A DNA stretch of 64,000 nucleotides. Origin: Bradysia coprophila (lineage: Eukaryota; Arthropoda; Insecta; Diptera; Sciaridae). Under the pieces are notes generated by a model. That model was not told the DNA's origin, did not search any database, and worked only from the letters and a program-made list of their open reading frames with translations. Below are positions 1 through 11,169 of the stretch, in pieces. A program made the translations under genes and the position numbers. Each line of letters opens with the position of its first letter. Positions within the stretch are counted from its first letter, which is position 1. The stretch spans positions 2,604,001 through 2,668,000 of the forward strand of contig NC_050736.1 of the NCBI RefSeq assembly GCF_014529535.1, given 5' to 3'.

Positions 1-1960
1 ATTGCATTGCATTTGACGACGAGTGATACGAAAAATGAAGAGATAGCAATGGTAAAGGGGTTTGAGGAATGAGAAAATCACACACATATAATAAGACACA
101 AATCTAGTTCTTCTGTAGTTGTACCATAAATTTCACTATATAAGAGAACACTAACCTGCCATTTAATTTTCTCATTCTTTCAAAATACAAGCTCATCAGA
201 GTACACATCATCACTTCAAATTTGCAGAATTTCCTTCGCATACCACCAGGGTTTAATTTTGTCAAAGTAAAACCACATTTTTTCATGAATCATTGAATCA
301 GTCCTCTGGAAATCATCACTTTCTCAGACGTAATTTTATTTAACCTCGGTGACCTGAAGTCATTTCGATTTCTCAGATTTTCATCACGTCACGAACTCCT
401 CTGTGTCCAACGAGATATGCCGGAGCCAATCCATTCTTGATTTTGAACACCATTTTCAGTGTCAGAAGCCATGTCCATTCATACTTCACACTCAGAAATG
501 GCATAGCCCCCTACCCCTCTTGTATTGTATTGGTATTGTATTGGATATTTTGTTGAGGTTTTGCAGGGATTCCATTTCTGTTTGGTAGCGATTAGCAGAG
601 CAGTAGTAAGACACAGTAATAAAAATTCAAGGCTATGACGGACTGGTAGACATTGATATTAGCTTAGAAGTAGTTCATGCAATTCATTCCTGAAATATAT
701 TTTAAGAGTCTACTAAATACACTGCAATGTTTATTGAGGCCATCAACATTCGCTTCATATGCACAACATTAATTTCTTTTTTGAAAGTTTGATACCACCA
801 CGAAATGTACCCAATTTTGTAACTATTAACCGAACCACTCATTCCAAACAACAGTTTGATAATTTATTTATTACGCAATCGAAAGAGTTCAATGAATTTC
901 AAATGCGGCACCGGTTAAAACAATAACAAAATTTAAATTCACAATACAAGATTTCACCGCAATAAAATAGATGTTTCACTTAGCATAATAATCAACAAAA
1001 CAATTCCACATTCGAATCAATTTAGAACTCATAAATCAATTGGATTTGCTCGGTACGCATTTTCTATTACTTCTGTGTGTACATTATTTTGGAAATTCCC
1101 AAAGTATTCTTATTCCAATATCGATCCCGCATTTAACCGTTTTATGGCCATTAAATTGAAAGAAATACGCAAATTTGATTGGTCTGACGCTCATCTTAAT
1201 TGCGCAATTGTGTTTTTTAAAGGTGTTTTTGGATCATGTATCGTACATGGGTTTTAAATTTTTTACAATATTTAATCCGCAAACAAACTTATTGCTCATT
1301 ACTTTGCCAGTGACTTCATATGGAATATTATTTTGACGTCATTCTTTAAACAGTTGGATAACCAGATTTCACTACCGACAGCATACACATACTTATATTA
1401 CATGCGTGATGTTGAAAACTGTTTACGAAGTTCATGTATGAATTAAACGATACATTCTGCACGTTTACACATTTCATTCCATTCATTAATCGGTTTTTTC
1501 TGCTGTGTTGTCGCGTCATAGAACAAGCTAGATGCACAGAGGTAAGCGAGAGGTCTTCCCTGCTTTTGGTGAGCAGATCGACGTCACCGAAAAGAACCAT
1601 AAATGATAAAATTGAATTTATATCCAAATGAATCAGGTAATTCACCGATTTAAATCACCCACCTGGTTGGTTTGACTAATATTGCGTTAACATTTATTCT
1701 GTTCCGTCTTTGAATAATTAAATTTAATTCAACTCATCATCCACTCATTAAGTTAACGATCTGCCAGATCTGCTACTATGAAATATCAAATGTTGCACAC
1801 TTTATACAGAAGAAGTAAAAACTTTGATCATCATCGGCGATGCGTTTACCGTCAGGAAAACGTAAAATCTTCTAAATTGTACTGGTAACAATTTTATTGA
1901 GATTCTTGTGTTTGCGTTTTTAATTATTTGCTTCAAAACGATAGTACCATATCGTGGTCA
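1..1960. other. No gene recognised
   Basis: AT-rich sequence with only short chance reading frames. I see no recognisable protein, RNA gene or clear repeat. A dispersed motif resembling part of the CGATAA-core family (an 'agaagtaaaa' stretch near 1808-1820) is too short to call. Confidence 0.4.
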
Positions 1961-2270
1961 ACATCACGATAAAGTGCGTTTCTCTTAAATCTCGGGAACT
2001 ACTGAGCCGATTTTGATAAACTTTTTTCTCTTTGAAAGCAAAGCGTAATGAATTTTGAGCCCAACGTAAAATCATTTGACATTATGGTTCGGAACACATT
2101 GTCAAAAAACTGAAAAGCCTCTAGAGAATACGACGGAAAATGCTAATTTCATAGAAATTTATGTCTTGCTCAAAAATCAATTTCTTTTTGCTGCCTTTCA
2201 GGGAAATTTTTTTTATCAAAATCGGTTCAATAGCTCCTGAGATATCGGAAATACGCCCTTTAGTGATGAT
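1961..2270. repeat. Imperfect inverted repeat (foldback element)
   Basis: The left arm (about 1961-2045) reads into a diverged reverse complement at about 2190-2270. Both arms share the phrase 'gagccgattttgataaa' or its near match 'gaaccgattttgataaa', and begin with an 'atcac..taaag.gcgt' block. This looks like an old non-autonomous DNA transposon. No target duplication was found. Confidence 0.55.
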
Positions 2271-3133
2271 GCCCAAGATATATAAACCAAAAGATTTGAA
2301 CATTCTGTTTCTCAGATAATCTTAATAAAAATGCAAGTTGACTCTCTTTTCATGCATCTATGAGCTATGAGGAATGGAATATGTTTTAACAATTCCTGCA
2401 GCTAAAAACAGACGTAACTTTTATATCAAAGTCATTTTAATTCGGTATATTGTTTGTAGTAAATCATCTGTAGCTATCCTAATCCTACAATTTTTAAAAT
2501 AAAATTTATTCAGAGTAATCACTCCTAAAATTCAAAGAATATGATTTCAATTAATGGATGGTTAATTAACGACCGTTATTACTTTTTGGTCCACACAAAA
2601 AATTAGTTTTTCCACTTTAATTGCGCTTCAATAAAAAAAGCTTTTTCAACCACTGTATCCATATTACAATATTTTCAAATTTAGGAACATACTCTAGGAC
2701 AACTCCATAATAGAATATAGATTACAAAATTTTGTTCATGCAATGTAACCGAGATAACCGATGAGAAAGTGTGTAATGCGGACTGACATCTACTTTTTAG
2801 CTCAATGTGATACATTTTTTTTTATTTCCAAGCGTTTTTCACTCCTATCTGTGGATCTGTGTGGCTTAGAAGGAAGAATTTTAGTGGCAGACGAATGACA
2901 GCGAAATTCTTCTAAAAACAATGAGTAAATTTTTCTGACCTTTTTCCATTGTCACTGGTTTTTTATCGTAGATACTTGAAAGTGCAGTTATTGACTACCA
3001 TCTCACCAATTTAGTGAAAATTGTTTGGTAAAAATCTGACTTACCGCTTAACTATAAAATACCGTATGTGACTTAAATGTCACAGGTAGCAAACCTTTTA
3101 GAAATAGCAAACCTTATCACGGGCGATGAAATG
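2271..3133. other. No gene recognised
   Basis: AT-rich intergenic DNA. I see nothing in it beyond short homopolymer runs. Confidence 0.4.
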
Positions 3134-3244
3134 ATTGAATCTATTACTTCTCTTGTTTAAAAGTACACGCTATTATACAATAGGATAATATCAACAGCTC
3201 GTCGCTTACTTTTGTCATTGTCGTCGATAACAGATGATTAACCG
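3134..3244 (+). repeat. Dispersed CGATAA-core repeat, copy a
   Basis: A short copy of the commonest repeat family in this window. The left end is 'attacttctcttgtttaaaa'; the right end contains 'tttttgtcattgtcgtcgat' (with one change) followed by 'aacagatgattaa'. Other copies lie near 12226-12345, 26797-27114, 30307-30450, 36241-36352, 41546-41652, 49320-49551, 55196-56008 and 60684-60786. Confidence 0.6.
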
Positions 3245-3276
3245 TTTCCGAAAAAATTATGGAAGATCCATTGCAC

Positions 3277-3544
3277 GGTGAGCTTGAAAATATCCATTCC
3301 TGATATGTCGTGCACATGATTTAAATTGATATATTAGTAGAGCCCCTTAGCTTAAGTCCGTAAGAAAGTTACTTACCATGTTGAAACACAACATGTTTGG
3401 TATCGTTGGAAAGGTGAGACTCTAGGCTAACTCAGCAACACAAATGTAGAGCAAACAAAAATTGACCCAGGTCCCAAACAAAGAAATATTCGTCTATCTT
3501 TATGTGCACGACATATCAGACATGGACATTTTCAAGCTCACCAT
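3277..3544. repeat. Inverted-repeat element with GGTGAGCTTGAAAAT termini
   Basis: The left terminus 'ggtgagcttgaaaatatcca' and the right terminus 'tggacattttcaagctcacc' are near-perfect reverse complements. The match continues through 'ctgatatgtcgtgcacat' for about 45 bp per arm. Total length is about 268 bp, which fits a MITE. It lies close to the dispersed repeat at 3134-3244. Confidence 0.7.
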
Positions 3545-3801
3545 GATTGTCAACTTACAGAAATTTTGCGAATAAAGATTTCCTGTCCGGGTATATTTTA
3601 GTAGACCAAAGCATAACTGAGTCAGACGTTGTTTATATTAAAAACTACATTCGCAAAATAGTAAGTAGCTCGAAACGATTTTGTTGTTGATGATATGACT
3701 GGATTGATGCAAATATACTTATACACCGTCACATTAATATGTAGAAAATACTCGAAATGTCGCTTGTATGTTGGAATTTTAACGAGATGATTTTTATTTA
3801 T

Positions 3802-3840
3802 TATAAATACTTGATGGAATGTTGGTTTTGCCATCAGTCT
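3802..3840 (+). promoter_or_regulatory. Core promoter of the Kunitz inhibitor gene
   Basis: A TATAAATA box at 3802-3809 is followed by a TCAGTC arthropod initiator at 3834-3839, so the initiator A at 3836 is about 34 bases after the first T of the box. This is the usual insect spacing. It predicts a 5' leader of about 126 nt before the ATG at 3962. A second CAGT (3845) is a weaker alternative start. Confidence 0.6.
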
Positions 3841-3961
3841 ATTCAGTGATTGGAAATCGTACAGAGTGATATATAGTGGAGTAACGAACCGTGTTTTTTT
3901 TACAAAAGAAGCAAACAAAGTTTATTTTTCAATAAAAATCAGTTTTTTTGTGTCAATAACA

Positions 3962-4366
3962 ATGAATACAACGTCGAGAAAATATACCCAAATCGCAACA
4001 GTTGCATTAATATTTGGATATGTACTACTGATCTCCTACACAACGGACGCTCAGCCTATTGACATGTACGACGAAGTCATGTTATCTGATGAAAAGCTAC
4101 TCCTTAAGATGGCTGATTTAATCGATTCCATTGGCAACGATGAAGAAGATGATGGCCGTAGAGGTCCTAATGAGCAGCTTATCGAATCACCAGCTGAACG
4201 ATGTTTGTTGCCGATCAGGAAGGGAGTATGCCGTGCATTGATTCCGCGATGGAGCTATGATCTTGAAACAAAGAAATGCGTTGAATTCAAATTTGGCGGT
4301 TGTGATGGGAATGGCAACAATTTTGGAACGGAAAAACAGTGTATGGATGCTTGCGAAGGTGTTTAG
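3962..4366 (+). CDS. Secreted single-domain Kunitz (BPTI-type) protease inhibitor
   Basis: A 134-residue single-exon protein. The ATG at 3962 is chosen because the frame upstream has no other ATG and a signal peptide follows directly: polar start, then hydrophobic VALIFGYVLLISYTT, with cleavage likely near DAQP. An acidic spacer (EEDD near residue 60) leads to one C-terminal Kunitz domain. Its six cysteines have the exact family spacing C-x8-C-x15-C-x7-C-x12-C-x3-C, and the FKFGGC and GNGNNF blocks are present. The residue after the second cysteine (P1) is arginine followed by alanine, which in this family predicts inhibition of trypsin-like enzymes. It probably acts in haemolymph, saliva or gut, controlling serine proteases; a related protease cluster lies 7-14 kb downstream, though a link is only inference. 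An AATAAA signal lies at 4492-4497. Confidence 0.9.
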   Translation: MNTTSRKYTQIATVALIFGYVLLISYTTDAQPIDMYDEVMLSDEKLLLKMADLIDSIGNDEEDDGRRGPNEQLIESPAERCLLPIRKGVCRALIPRWSYDLETKKCVEFKFGGCDGNGNNFGTEKQCMDACEGV

Positions 4367-4491
4367 ATAATAGTTATTGAGTGTATGCTGATACAGAGCA
4401 CCAAAGTTCCACAATTGTATTTTTAACTGGTCTGATTATGTAAAAGCTTTAATTTATTTATTTAATTTAATTCGATTATTTCGTGTGCTAA

Positions 4492-4497
4492 AATAAA
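4492..4497 (+). terminator. Polyadenylation signal of the Kunitz inhibitor gene
   Basis: AATAAA 126 bp after the stop codon, followed by a T-rich stretch. Confidence 0.6.
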
Positions 4498-4563
4498 TAT
4501 TTTGTTTTAAAGTACTACAATCGCTGGTTTCATTTCGGTTTAGTGTGTAATACTTCAAAGTAA

Positions 4564-4964
4564 ACAAAAACTAGGGATGGGAGGCGTTCAAAATTATCGA
4601 TAATATCAATCGAAAGAAATTATCGATAATCGATTAATCATATCGTTATCGATAATTTAATAATTATCGATAATTATCAAAATATCGAAATTTGATAATT
4701 ATCAAAATATCGATATTTTGATATTTATCTGAAAATTCATGATAATATACCGATATATCGGAATATATCGATAAATATCGGATTTTCGGACCGAAATATC
4801 GATATATCGAATAATCGATATCTTGATCATTATCAAAATATCAATAATTATCGATTATCGATATTTTTTGATAATTTTCGATAAAAAAAGTCGATAATTA
4901 TCGATTATCGATAATTGATAATTATCGATAATCATTTTCATTATCGCCCATGCCTAACAAAAAC
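4564..4964. mobile_element. hAT-like non-autonomous element packed with TATCGATA, with 8-bp target duplication
   Basis: The element spans 4572-4956 (385 bp). It starts TAGGGATGGG and ends CCCATGCCTA, so the terminal inverted repeats match at 9 of 10 bases. It is flanked on both sides by the identical octamer ACAAAAAC (4564-4571 and 4957-4964). An 8-bp duplication and a TAGGGATG terminus are both characteristic of hAT (Ac-like) transposons. The interior is almost entirely a degenerate array of ATCGATAATTATCGATA-type palindromes, with no coding capacity. Confidence 0.85.
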
Positions 4965-5101
4965 ATTGTTTTTTACTGGCTGCGTCATTGTGAGCAGTTT
5001 CTTTTCGCTTAGGTAAATCTCCCAGGAGATCTTGTAAAATATATTAGGAACTAAAATCGGTGAATCTTTCAGGAGATCTTGTGAAATACAAATTGAAATG
5101 A

Positions 5102-5739
5102 AATGGTGAGTCTCTTCACGAGACCTTTTGTATGTTTAGTCAGAAACAGCATAAAGTATTTAGTCGGACTGTATACCTACTGAGGGTCAGTTCTTTGTGT
5201 AATTGTCCTTATCCACTTACCTGGCTGGCCTAGCGTAATCAAGAAGGCAAAGTTATGGTAGCATCGTTCGCTGGGTATAGTGAAGTCGGAGTCGCAGTGT
5301 TTTTTTCGCTTAATACAAAGAATGGGAAGAGCAAAAGCTCTGTTTGTTTTGCTTTCTTCTATTACTTTCGTTGTATTTTAGCAATTCATCTATATGCATT
5401 TCAGCTGGGGGTATTTTTAGTGATCCTAAACGTCCTATATAAGGACGCAACGACTGATCTACACAGGATATTCAATCAATGATTGAATGAAATGTCTGTC
5501 TTTATCCCCTTATAGTACAAAGAATGCACTCGCGCAAAATTAATGATTATGCATTCAGCATTCTAGATTACGCTAGTCCAACCAGATAAGTAGTAAAGGA
5601 CAATCGCACAAAGAGCTGACCCTCAATTGGCGTACAGTTCGACTAACTGCAACATTTATGTTCAGAATACACATTTAAAAGATATTCTGAGATCACCAGA
5701 GCCTTATAAGTCATCCGACTCCTGAGAGATTCACCATAT
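5102..5739. repeat. Inverted-repeat element with about 80-bp conserved arms
   Basis: The left arm 5163-5242 contains 'gagggtcagttctttgtg' and 'ctagcgtaatc'; its diverged reverse complement lies at 5567-5650. Weaker complementarity extends out to 5102 ('atggtgagtctct') and 5739 ('agagattcaccat'). The 320-bp centre contains a TATAAGGA-like motif but no convincing gene. This is probably a foldback or MITE copy. Confidence 0.6.
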
Positions 5740-5786
5740 CATAATAGTGTTTATGCCACTCAGCATCATAATATTCAAAATTTGCA

Positions 5787-5930
5787 AACTTTAGATGCCT
5801 CTGTGGCATAAAACGTTGTATGCAACTCGTTGTAAAGTACTTTATTAGTCTCACAATGTGTCACCTCGTGTCATAATTACACATCTAGAGACTAATGCAG
5901 TACTTTGCATCTCGATTGCATAAATAACTA
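5787..5930 (+). repeat. MITE-like repeat, copy 1 (second copy at 38017-38172)
   Basis: Aligns by eye with the reverse complement of 38017-38172 over its full length: 'aactttagatgc', 'gttgtat', 'tttattagtc', 'cctcgtgt.ataattacac' and 'gcataaataact' occur in the same order. It is also internally palindromic around the 'tttattagtc' and 'gactaatgc' blocks. Non-coding. Confidence 0.65.
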
Positions 5931-6346
5931 TTTCTATGATGATTGCTGGATTGAAATATGCGATATATACAAACTGAATCAATGCTCCTCGTCTTCTTCC
6001 GAAATTTTCAAAAAATTACAAAAAAACAATGAGAAGAAATGCATAAAGTCCCAAGTAAATTGAAAAAGTACCTGCGGTTTCACTGGCAATTGCGAAGCAT
6101 TATTCGTAGGTTCGTTGTTAATCTGCGAAAACGAAGTTTTTTGCTCGATTTTTTTCTCGATTGACCGTGGCAATAATCACTCATTATTTAATTCGCGCAA
6201 AATGAATGTTCACTGCATAAAATAATCTGCATCTTGTTTTTGAGTGATAAAGGTACAACTTATCTAATCAACAACAGTTGCGAACAAATTGACACAAATT
6301 GTATTTCGTATTTATGGTTCAGTATTTTACGAACAGTTGAGTAAAA

Positions 6347-7290
6347 ATGAAAACTTTAACGGTCAAAGATCTGCAATCTCTGCGTAGTTTGTATGGAAAC
6401 AAAGGACCGAAATATATTCCGACCATTGCACTTCTTGACCATTTTATCGATCGTTTCGTAAATCATCCAGAATGGACGGATCAAGTTAAGTTTTCAACTA
6501 TAAACGAACGTACCTTGAATGATGGAACATTTATGATGGCTTATGCAACCGTCGACGGGCCAATAATTGTGTTCAATAGTTTAGAACCAAAATCGATCAA
6601 AAATTTAGCGGAATTATTAAACACTTTGAACTACTCCAAGGAAAACTTTTATACTTTTTGGACCATTACTGAGGAGTTTAAAATTTTAATTGAAAATTTA
6701 GTGAAAGCCCATGATCTGGAAGTAATTGAAAATTATGACTGTTTTTGCCACGTTTTCAAAATTAATCGGGATGATGTGTTGAAAATGATCAAAGAGTAGG
6801 AAGCCATCACATATTTTACGATTTTCATATCATTAATAAGATCTACTTTTCCAGTGCGCCGGACGGATTTTATTACGACTCGTTGAAAGAGTCAGACATT
6901 CCAAAAATTCAGTCAACTCTGACTTATATGGTTGAACGTGGATACTTAGAAGCAGTAATCAACTATAATCCTACGACGGCACTCTACACCAATGACGGAG
7001 AGCTAATAGCATGGGCAATTATGCACGAAAGTGGTGAATCGGGAATGCTTGAAGTGGTTGAACAATACAAGAGACGAGGAATTGGAAGAGAATTGGTTTT
7101 GAGGCAGACGATTAAGCTTCTAGACAAGAGAAGAATTCTTTTTAGATACATTCTTCACGGCAATGATGTTGCAAAAGGTTTCAGTGAAGGTGTTAATGAA
7201 AAAATTAGTGATGCCACTGCAGCTGGAAAATTTAATTTTGTTACTTTGAAGCCGAGAATTAATGATAACTTGAAGAAATCGAAACTTTAA
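6347..7290 (+). CDS. FR47-type GNAT acyltransferase (glycine N-acyltransferase-like), two exons
   Basis: Exon 1 is 6347-6795, the intron 6796-6854 (59 bp, GTAGGA...TTTCCAG) and exon 2 6855-7290, giving 294 residues. The junction restores the frame as KD-APDGFYYDSL. The N-terminal half resembles the helper domain of insect FR47-like and vertebrate GLYAT-like proteins. The C-terminal half is the GNAT fold: a beta pair TTALYTNDGELIAWAIMHES, then the acyl-CoA pyrophosphate loop KRRGIGRELV, which fits the R/Q-x-x-G-x-G motif, then an NDVAKGF helix. By family, it should transfer an acyl group from acyl-CoA to an amine, perhaps an amino acid. Which substrate cannot be read from sequence. The start ATG sits 24 bases after a TCAGT initiator-like motif (6319-6323). 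AATAAA lies at 7386-7391. Confidence 0.8.
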
Positions 7291-7385
7291 TTCTCATGCA
7301 ATGATAATAATTTCTATTTTTGGTGTTAGATTAATATACCTACCACTCATATGCACTTTTACTCAAACCGCATATATATCGGTAA

Positions 7386-7391
7386 AATAAA
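7386..7391 (+). terminator. Polyadenylation signal of the GNAT gene
   Basis: AATAAA 96 bp after the stop codon. A second overlapping copy follows directly (AAATAAATAAAC). Confidence 0.55.
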
Positions 7392-7427
7392 TAAACACTT
7401 AGCTATCCGCCAATCCTTATTATGATG

Positions 7428-7527
7428 GTACATTGTGCAAATAGTCAAGTCACATTATAATACTTTGGCTATTCACACATTATGCGAATAGTCGTTTTTA
7501 AATACTTTGGCTATTCGCACAATGTAC
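7428..7527. repeat. Small inverted-repeat element flanked by TA
   Basis: Begins GTACATTGTGCAAATAG and ends CTATTCGCACAATGTAC, inverted repeats of about 17 bp with one mismatch. 'Ctttggctattc' occurs twice inside. TA at each edge would suit a Tc1/mariner-type MITE of about 100 bp. Confidence 0.6.
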
Positions 7528-7800
7528 TGATTGCTCTAGATTAACCTGTTATGATAGGATAGCATAAGATGGGCAGGAAAGCTGGCTGATGCTTTCCAAG
7601 CACCTAGCCGCCAATGGGCCTGTTGTGCATGACCCATTGGGTAATTCCACCAACATTCGTTTACGTCATTTCATTCAACTCATTTATTTTATTGCTTTAC
7701 ATACTCTTCGTAATTTAACAATCATTTATTGACAAAAAACTTAAAATCTAGTTTTTATTGTGGATGATTATCGGTACGAAAATTATTTAAATTGGGATTC

Positions 7801-9255
7801 TTAATTGCAACGATTTCCTTCAACCGTTAATTGTACTGTTCCATCCATACGGTGGAACGTTGTGTTGTTCAATGACCAACTATTTAACAAACGTACCAAT
7901 CGGTCGAATTCGGTACTGCTTTCTATAATTGGTACACAAAAGCTAAAGTTAAAATATTTTAATGAACGAAACATCTCAATAGCTTTAAGAAAATCAACAG
8001 GTGTCGTTACGAATAAAATCTCTTCCAATAATGGAAATGCTTTCGAAATTATTGAGCAATCATTACTGTCTAATATGCGTAATATGCGGCTTTGTTCGAA
8101 TTGAAAGTGGAATTTTTTCACTGTTGGATGTTTATTCAATAGATCGGAAAACTGAGTAAATTTACTTGTTACTCCGGAAATAGTCAATGATTCCAGCCGG
8201 GCGCAAGTTAGCGGAAAATTCCATTGACTTGTAACACTGAAACAGTACCTTTTAAGATGTTTAAATTTGATGTTCAACTCTTTTAGATTTCTTAATTGTA
8301 TGTCTTCGCCAATTGTTTTTCTGATCAATTCAGAATTTCCGTAGCGATCTACTATGAGATCAAGCCTTTTCAAATTTATAAAATTTGCATCATTTGCATT
8401 CCATAAATAAAAGTTTTTTTCGTCGAACAATATCTCGAACCATATATTGCCCTTTAAAGTTTTTATCTGAGGATTCGAACGCAAAGCCATTGCAAAATTT
8501 TCTTTATTGAATTCGTATTTCTCGTCTATTTGAATGCTCAAATGATCTAGACAAGGAAAGCGGTTCGCCATGAAGTCGGTGTGTAAGAATATTTTTGTGT
8601 CATTTAAATCATTTGGGCATTGCATTTCCAGTGTACGAACCCTTGGGAACAATTTGTGTATTTCTTTTTGAATTCGGAAAAATATGTTGGTATTGAGTGT
8701 TTCAACATTAGCAAATGGTTTTGTAAGTTGGCTCAAATCACAATTCATATAATTTAAATCTTGTCCATTAATTTCGAGCGAAGTTAACGATTTGTCGCAG
8801 AATTCGTTCATATATGCGATAATACGATGCTCCCATTCATGAGCTCTACTTTGTAACGTAATATGATTTTGACAAGAATCACAATATTGTGATGAGTCAA
8901 AAGAACTAAAATTTTTGGTAGTACAAAAATAAAATGAAATGTCAGTAACTAGGTCGCCGAAACAACGCAAAAATCGTAGACCCGATTTTAAATCTTTTAT
9001 GACTAATAAACTGGGTATTAAACTAAAGTCTTTCAATATTTCGTTATTGTAACATTTACATTCACGAACGTCACCATTTCGAAATTTAACCACATTCATA
9101 AAAGCTACACTGTCCTGTCCGATCATCGTCCGGAATACTTGTCTAGCTGCATCTCTCAGGTGCATATTAGCATCAGCAACATTCAAAAGTTCTGCGATGC
9201 TCAAATGTAGTAAACATTTTTCCATACAGTCAAAAACCAAGTCGGTAATACTCAT
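7801..9255 (-). CDS. F-box/leucine-rich-repeat-like protein
   Basis: A 484-residue single-exon protein; the ATG at 9255 is the first in frame, and the frame opens only 33 bases further upstream with non-ATG codons. Residues about 4-45 fit an F-box: ITDLVFDCMEKCLLHLSIAE followed by LLNVADANMHLRDAARQVF. The rest is a run of irregular LRR-type strands with LTSLEINGQDL, VRTLEMQCPND, CLDHLSIQID, IKTLKGNIWF and LKELNIKFKHLKR, ending in YFNFSFCVPI. Such proteins act as substrate-recognition subunits of SCF ubiquitin ligases, binding Skp1 through the F-box and a target through the repeats. Large families of rapidly changing F-box/LRR genes are common in flies. The target is unknown. The stop is TAA at 7801-7803. 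Confidence 0.75.
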   Translation of the reverse strand: MSITDLVFDCMEKCLLHLSIAELLNVADANMHLRDAARQVFRTMIGQDSVAFMNVVKFRNGDVRECKCYNNEILKDFSLIPSLLVIKDLKSGLRFLRCFGDLVTDISFYFCTTKNFSSFDSSQYCDSCQNHITLQSRAHEWEHRIIAYMNEFCDKSLTSLEINGQDLNYMNCDLSQLTKPFANVETLNTNIFFRIQKEIHKLFPRVRTLEMQCPNDLNDTKIFLHTDFMANRFPCLDHLSIQIDEKYEFNKENFAMALRSNPQIKTLKGNIWFEILFDEKNFYLWNANDANFINLKRLDLIVDRYGNSELIRKTIGEDIQLRNLKELNIKFKHLKRYCFSVTSQWNFPLTCARLESLTISGVTSKFTQFSDLLNKHPTVKKFHFQFEQSRILRILDSNDCSIISKAFPLLEEILFVTTPVDFLKAIEMFRSLKYFNFSFCVPIIESSTEFDRLVRLLNSWSLNNTTFHRMDGTVQLTVEGNRCN

Positions 9256-9565
9256 GCTGCTTTTGTTCACTATTTTTCCGTTTACCAATTGAATGATTTA
9301 TTATAGTACAAATTAATCGAGTACACGCTATTTGTGCGTCATCCACTAATGTCAAAGGAATAATTTTTGACTTAAGCCGATGACGGGCGTATAAACAATA
9401 TGGCCCCACCAAACGCGTTGGCTATAGAGTTTCGTCAAATTGGTCAGTCTGTTACGAAGTTCGACTTCGCGGGTTAGTTTAAAATTACCAGAAAATCGAA
9501 CACAAAAAAAATAGAAGAGTATACATAACATCAACCACCACCAACGCAGCTATAATGATCGACTG

Positions 9566-10000
9566 TTGGGCTTTATATCAAGGACATTGACAACCAAAAT
9601 TATTTTCGTGTCCACCGGATTGGTCCTTGTAGATTTGTCAACAAATTGGCGACCGAACATTTCATTCCAAATCTCCCGGTCGAGGGGATCACAAAATCGA
9701 ACACCGAATCCATCGCAAACTGCCCTATGGTCAAATACGATATGGCTCTTCGTGATATGGTCTCAATTTTCAATAATTCATGGTCGATCATTTCTCAGAA
9801 ATCTCCAGGCCAACGAAAATCGAATCCGTACAGTGGAATATTCAACATATCAAAACTGATTTTCATCGGTTCGTCATGAGCTGCACATAAAGCTGCAAGG
9901 AATTTTTGATGTCGATCCGAAGGGTTACGTTTTCCAGATCGTCAAGGAAGTCGAAAACCAAGTGAACCGATCATAAGGAAATCATGCTAACTGATCATAA
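9566..10000 (+). other. Coding-like stretch, unidentified, probably decayed
   Basis: Open frames on the plus strand shift between phases: one reads NKLATEHFIPNLPVEGITKS up to a stop at 9879, and another picks up at about 9885 with KLQGIFDVDPKGYVFQIVKE. Codon composition is less AT-rich than the surroundings, as in genes. I do not recognise the family. It could be a pseudogene or two small exons. Confidence 0.25.
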
Positions 10001-10089
10001 ATGAAATTGGATTTACTTTTTATGGGCGATACAACACTGTGCTTGTATAATCCGTTTGTTTATAGATTTTGTATTCCGTCAAGCCATTT

Positions 10090-11160
10090 GAATAAATATA
10101 GTTTAAGATTTTACTCGAGGTGAATTTTTTTTGAATCGGACATAATATTTTTGTTTCCTGACGTTTATGGCTCTTTCGATAGGGAATTTCGAGGGAATTT
10201 CGTAGAAGAAGTTTTTTTTCTTAAACGACCTCTCCGACTCGGGCGAATCTTGGAAAATTTTAAAATTTCAAAATCATGGCCTTTTCCAATATCCTCTCTA
10301 GCAACCAAACTAGGAAAATTAAGGTGGTAAAACTATACAGTGTATCCTGTCATAGAAAACTTTACACTTTTAAAACTAAATTAAATGAAGTATGAGCAGT
10401 ATCATTTGGGATTTCGACGTTTTTTTTTTGTTGTTCCGTCATTTCGGTATGCAAAATTGAAATGAAGTTTAGAATTTGTCTTTTACGTGTGACGTCGATA
10501 TTGGATTTAAAAAAACGCGGGCACGGCAGATCTATTACAAAAAAAGTCAGTGTCACATTTGTCAAACTAAGGTGGTATTTCGACTGCGTCAAAACGAAGT
10601 TTAGTTGCTGGAGAAGGTATTGCCTTTTCAAAAAATTGTGACTGTATTTCATAGCTTGGGATTTCATCTTTCCTAAAAATACCAAACTTGCCCTATTCGC
10701 TATCTGACTTGTATTCTTTACTATGTCAAATATGTGGTTAGGGCCTTAGAGTAATTATATTATATTATAATATTATAATTATATTATTATTATTATAATT
10801 ACTCTTAGGTTAGGGCGACCTACGTCGAAAGATTTCTTAGGCAATTTTTTATTTCCAATTCACGTCGAAGTGTGCTTAAAATTTGAATTTTAAGTGAACG
10901 ATTCGATGAAAAAGTGAACCAAAAAATACATTTCAACACTTCATTGTATGAAAATGACGCTACGTTAGAAAGACCTCCGCACTTTCCATTTTGAATTTCG
11001 CCCGCGCTTACGGCGTGAATTTTAACCGAAATGAAGTTACAATTTATGTCAAATAAGGTGTTTATGGAGTCATTTAAGAGCAATCTACACTTCCCAAATT
11101 TGTAGCCTACATTTGGGCACAATAGTTTTACATTTATGACTATAATTTTTCACTCGCATT
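10090..11160. other. Intergenic, with one AT hairpin
   Basis: No gene recognised. The only structure is a long AT-rich hairpin at 10748-10804. Near 11070-11120 there is a stretch ('ttaagagcaatc', 'gtagcctacatttggg') shared with the inverted-repeat element at 57729-58092. Confidence 0.4.
10748..10804. repeat. AT-rich hairpin
   Basis: AGAGTAATTATA at the left pairs with TATAATTACTCT at the right, with a TATTATAAT-rich interior. It could extrude as a cruciform; it may be a very small MITE or a slippage product. Confidence 0.5.
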
Positions 11161-11169
11161 CTTTTTGGA

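Noticed and set aside
3866-3961. Upstream extension of the Kunitz reading frame
   Set aside because: It opens with a non-ATG codon, lies in the predicted 5' leader, and a good signal peptide starts at the ATG at 3962.
5255-5482. 75-codon frame inside the inverted-repeat element
   Set aside because: Lies in the loop of a non-autonomous repeat, with no recognised domain.
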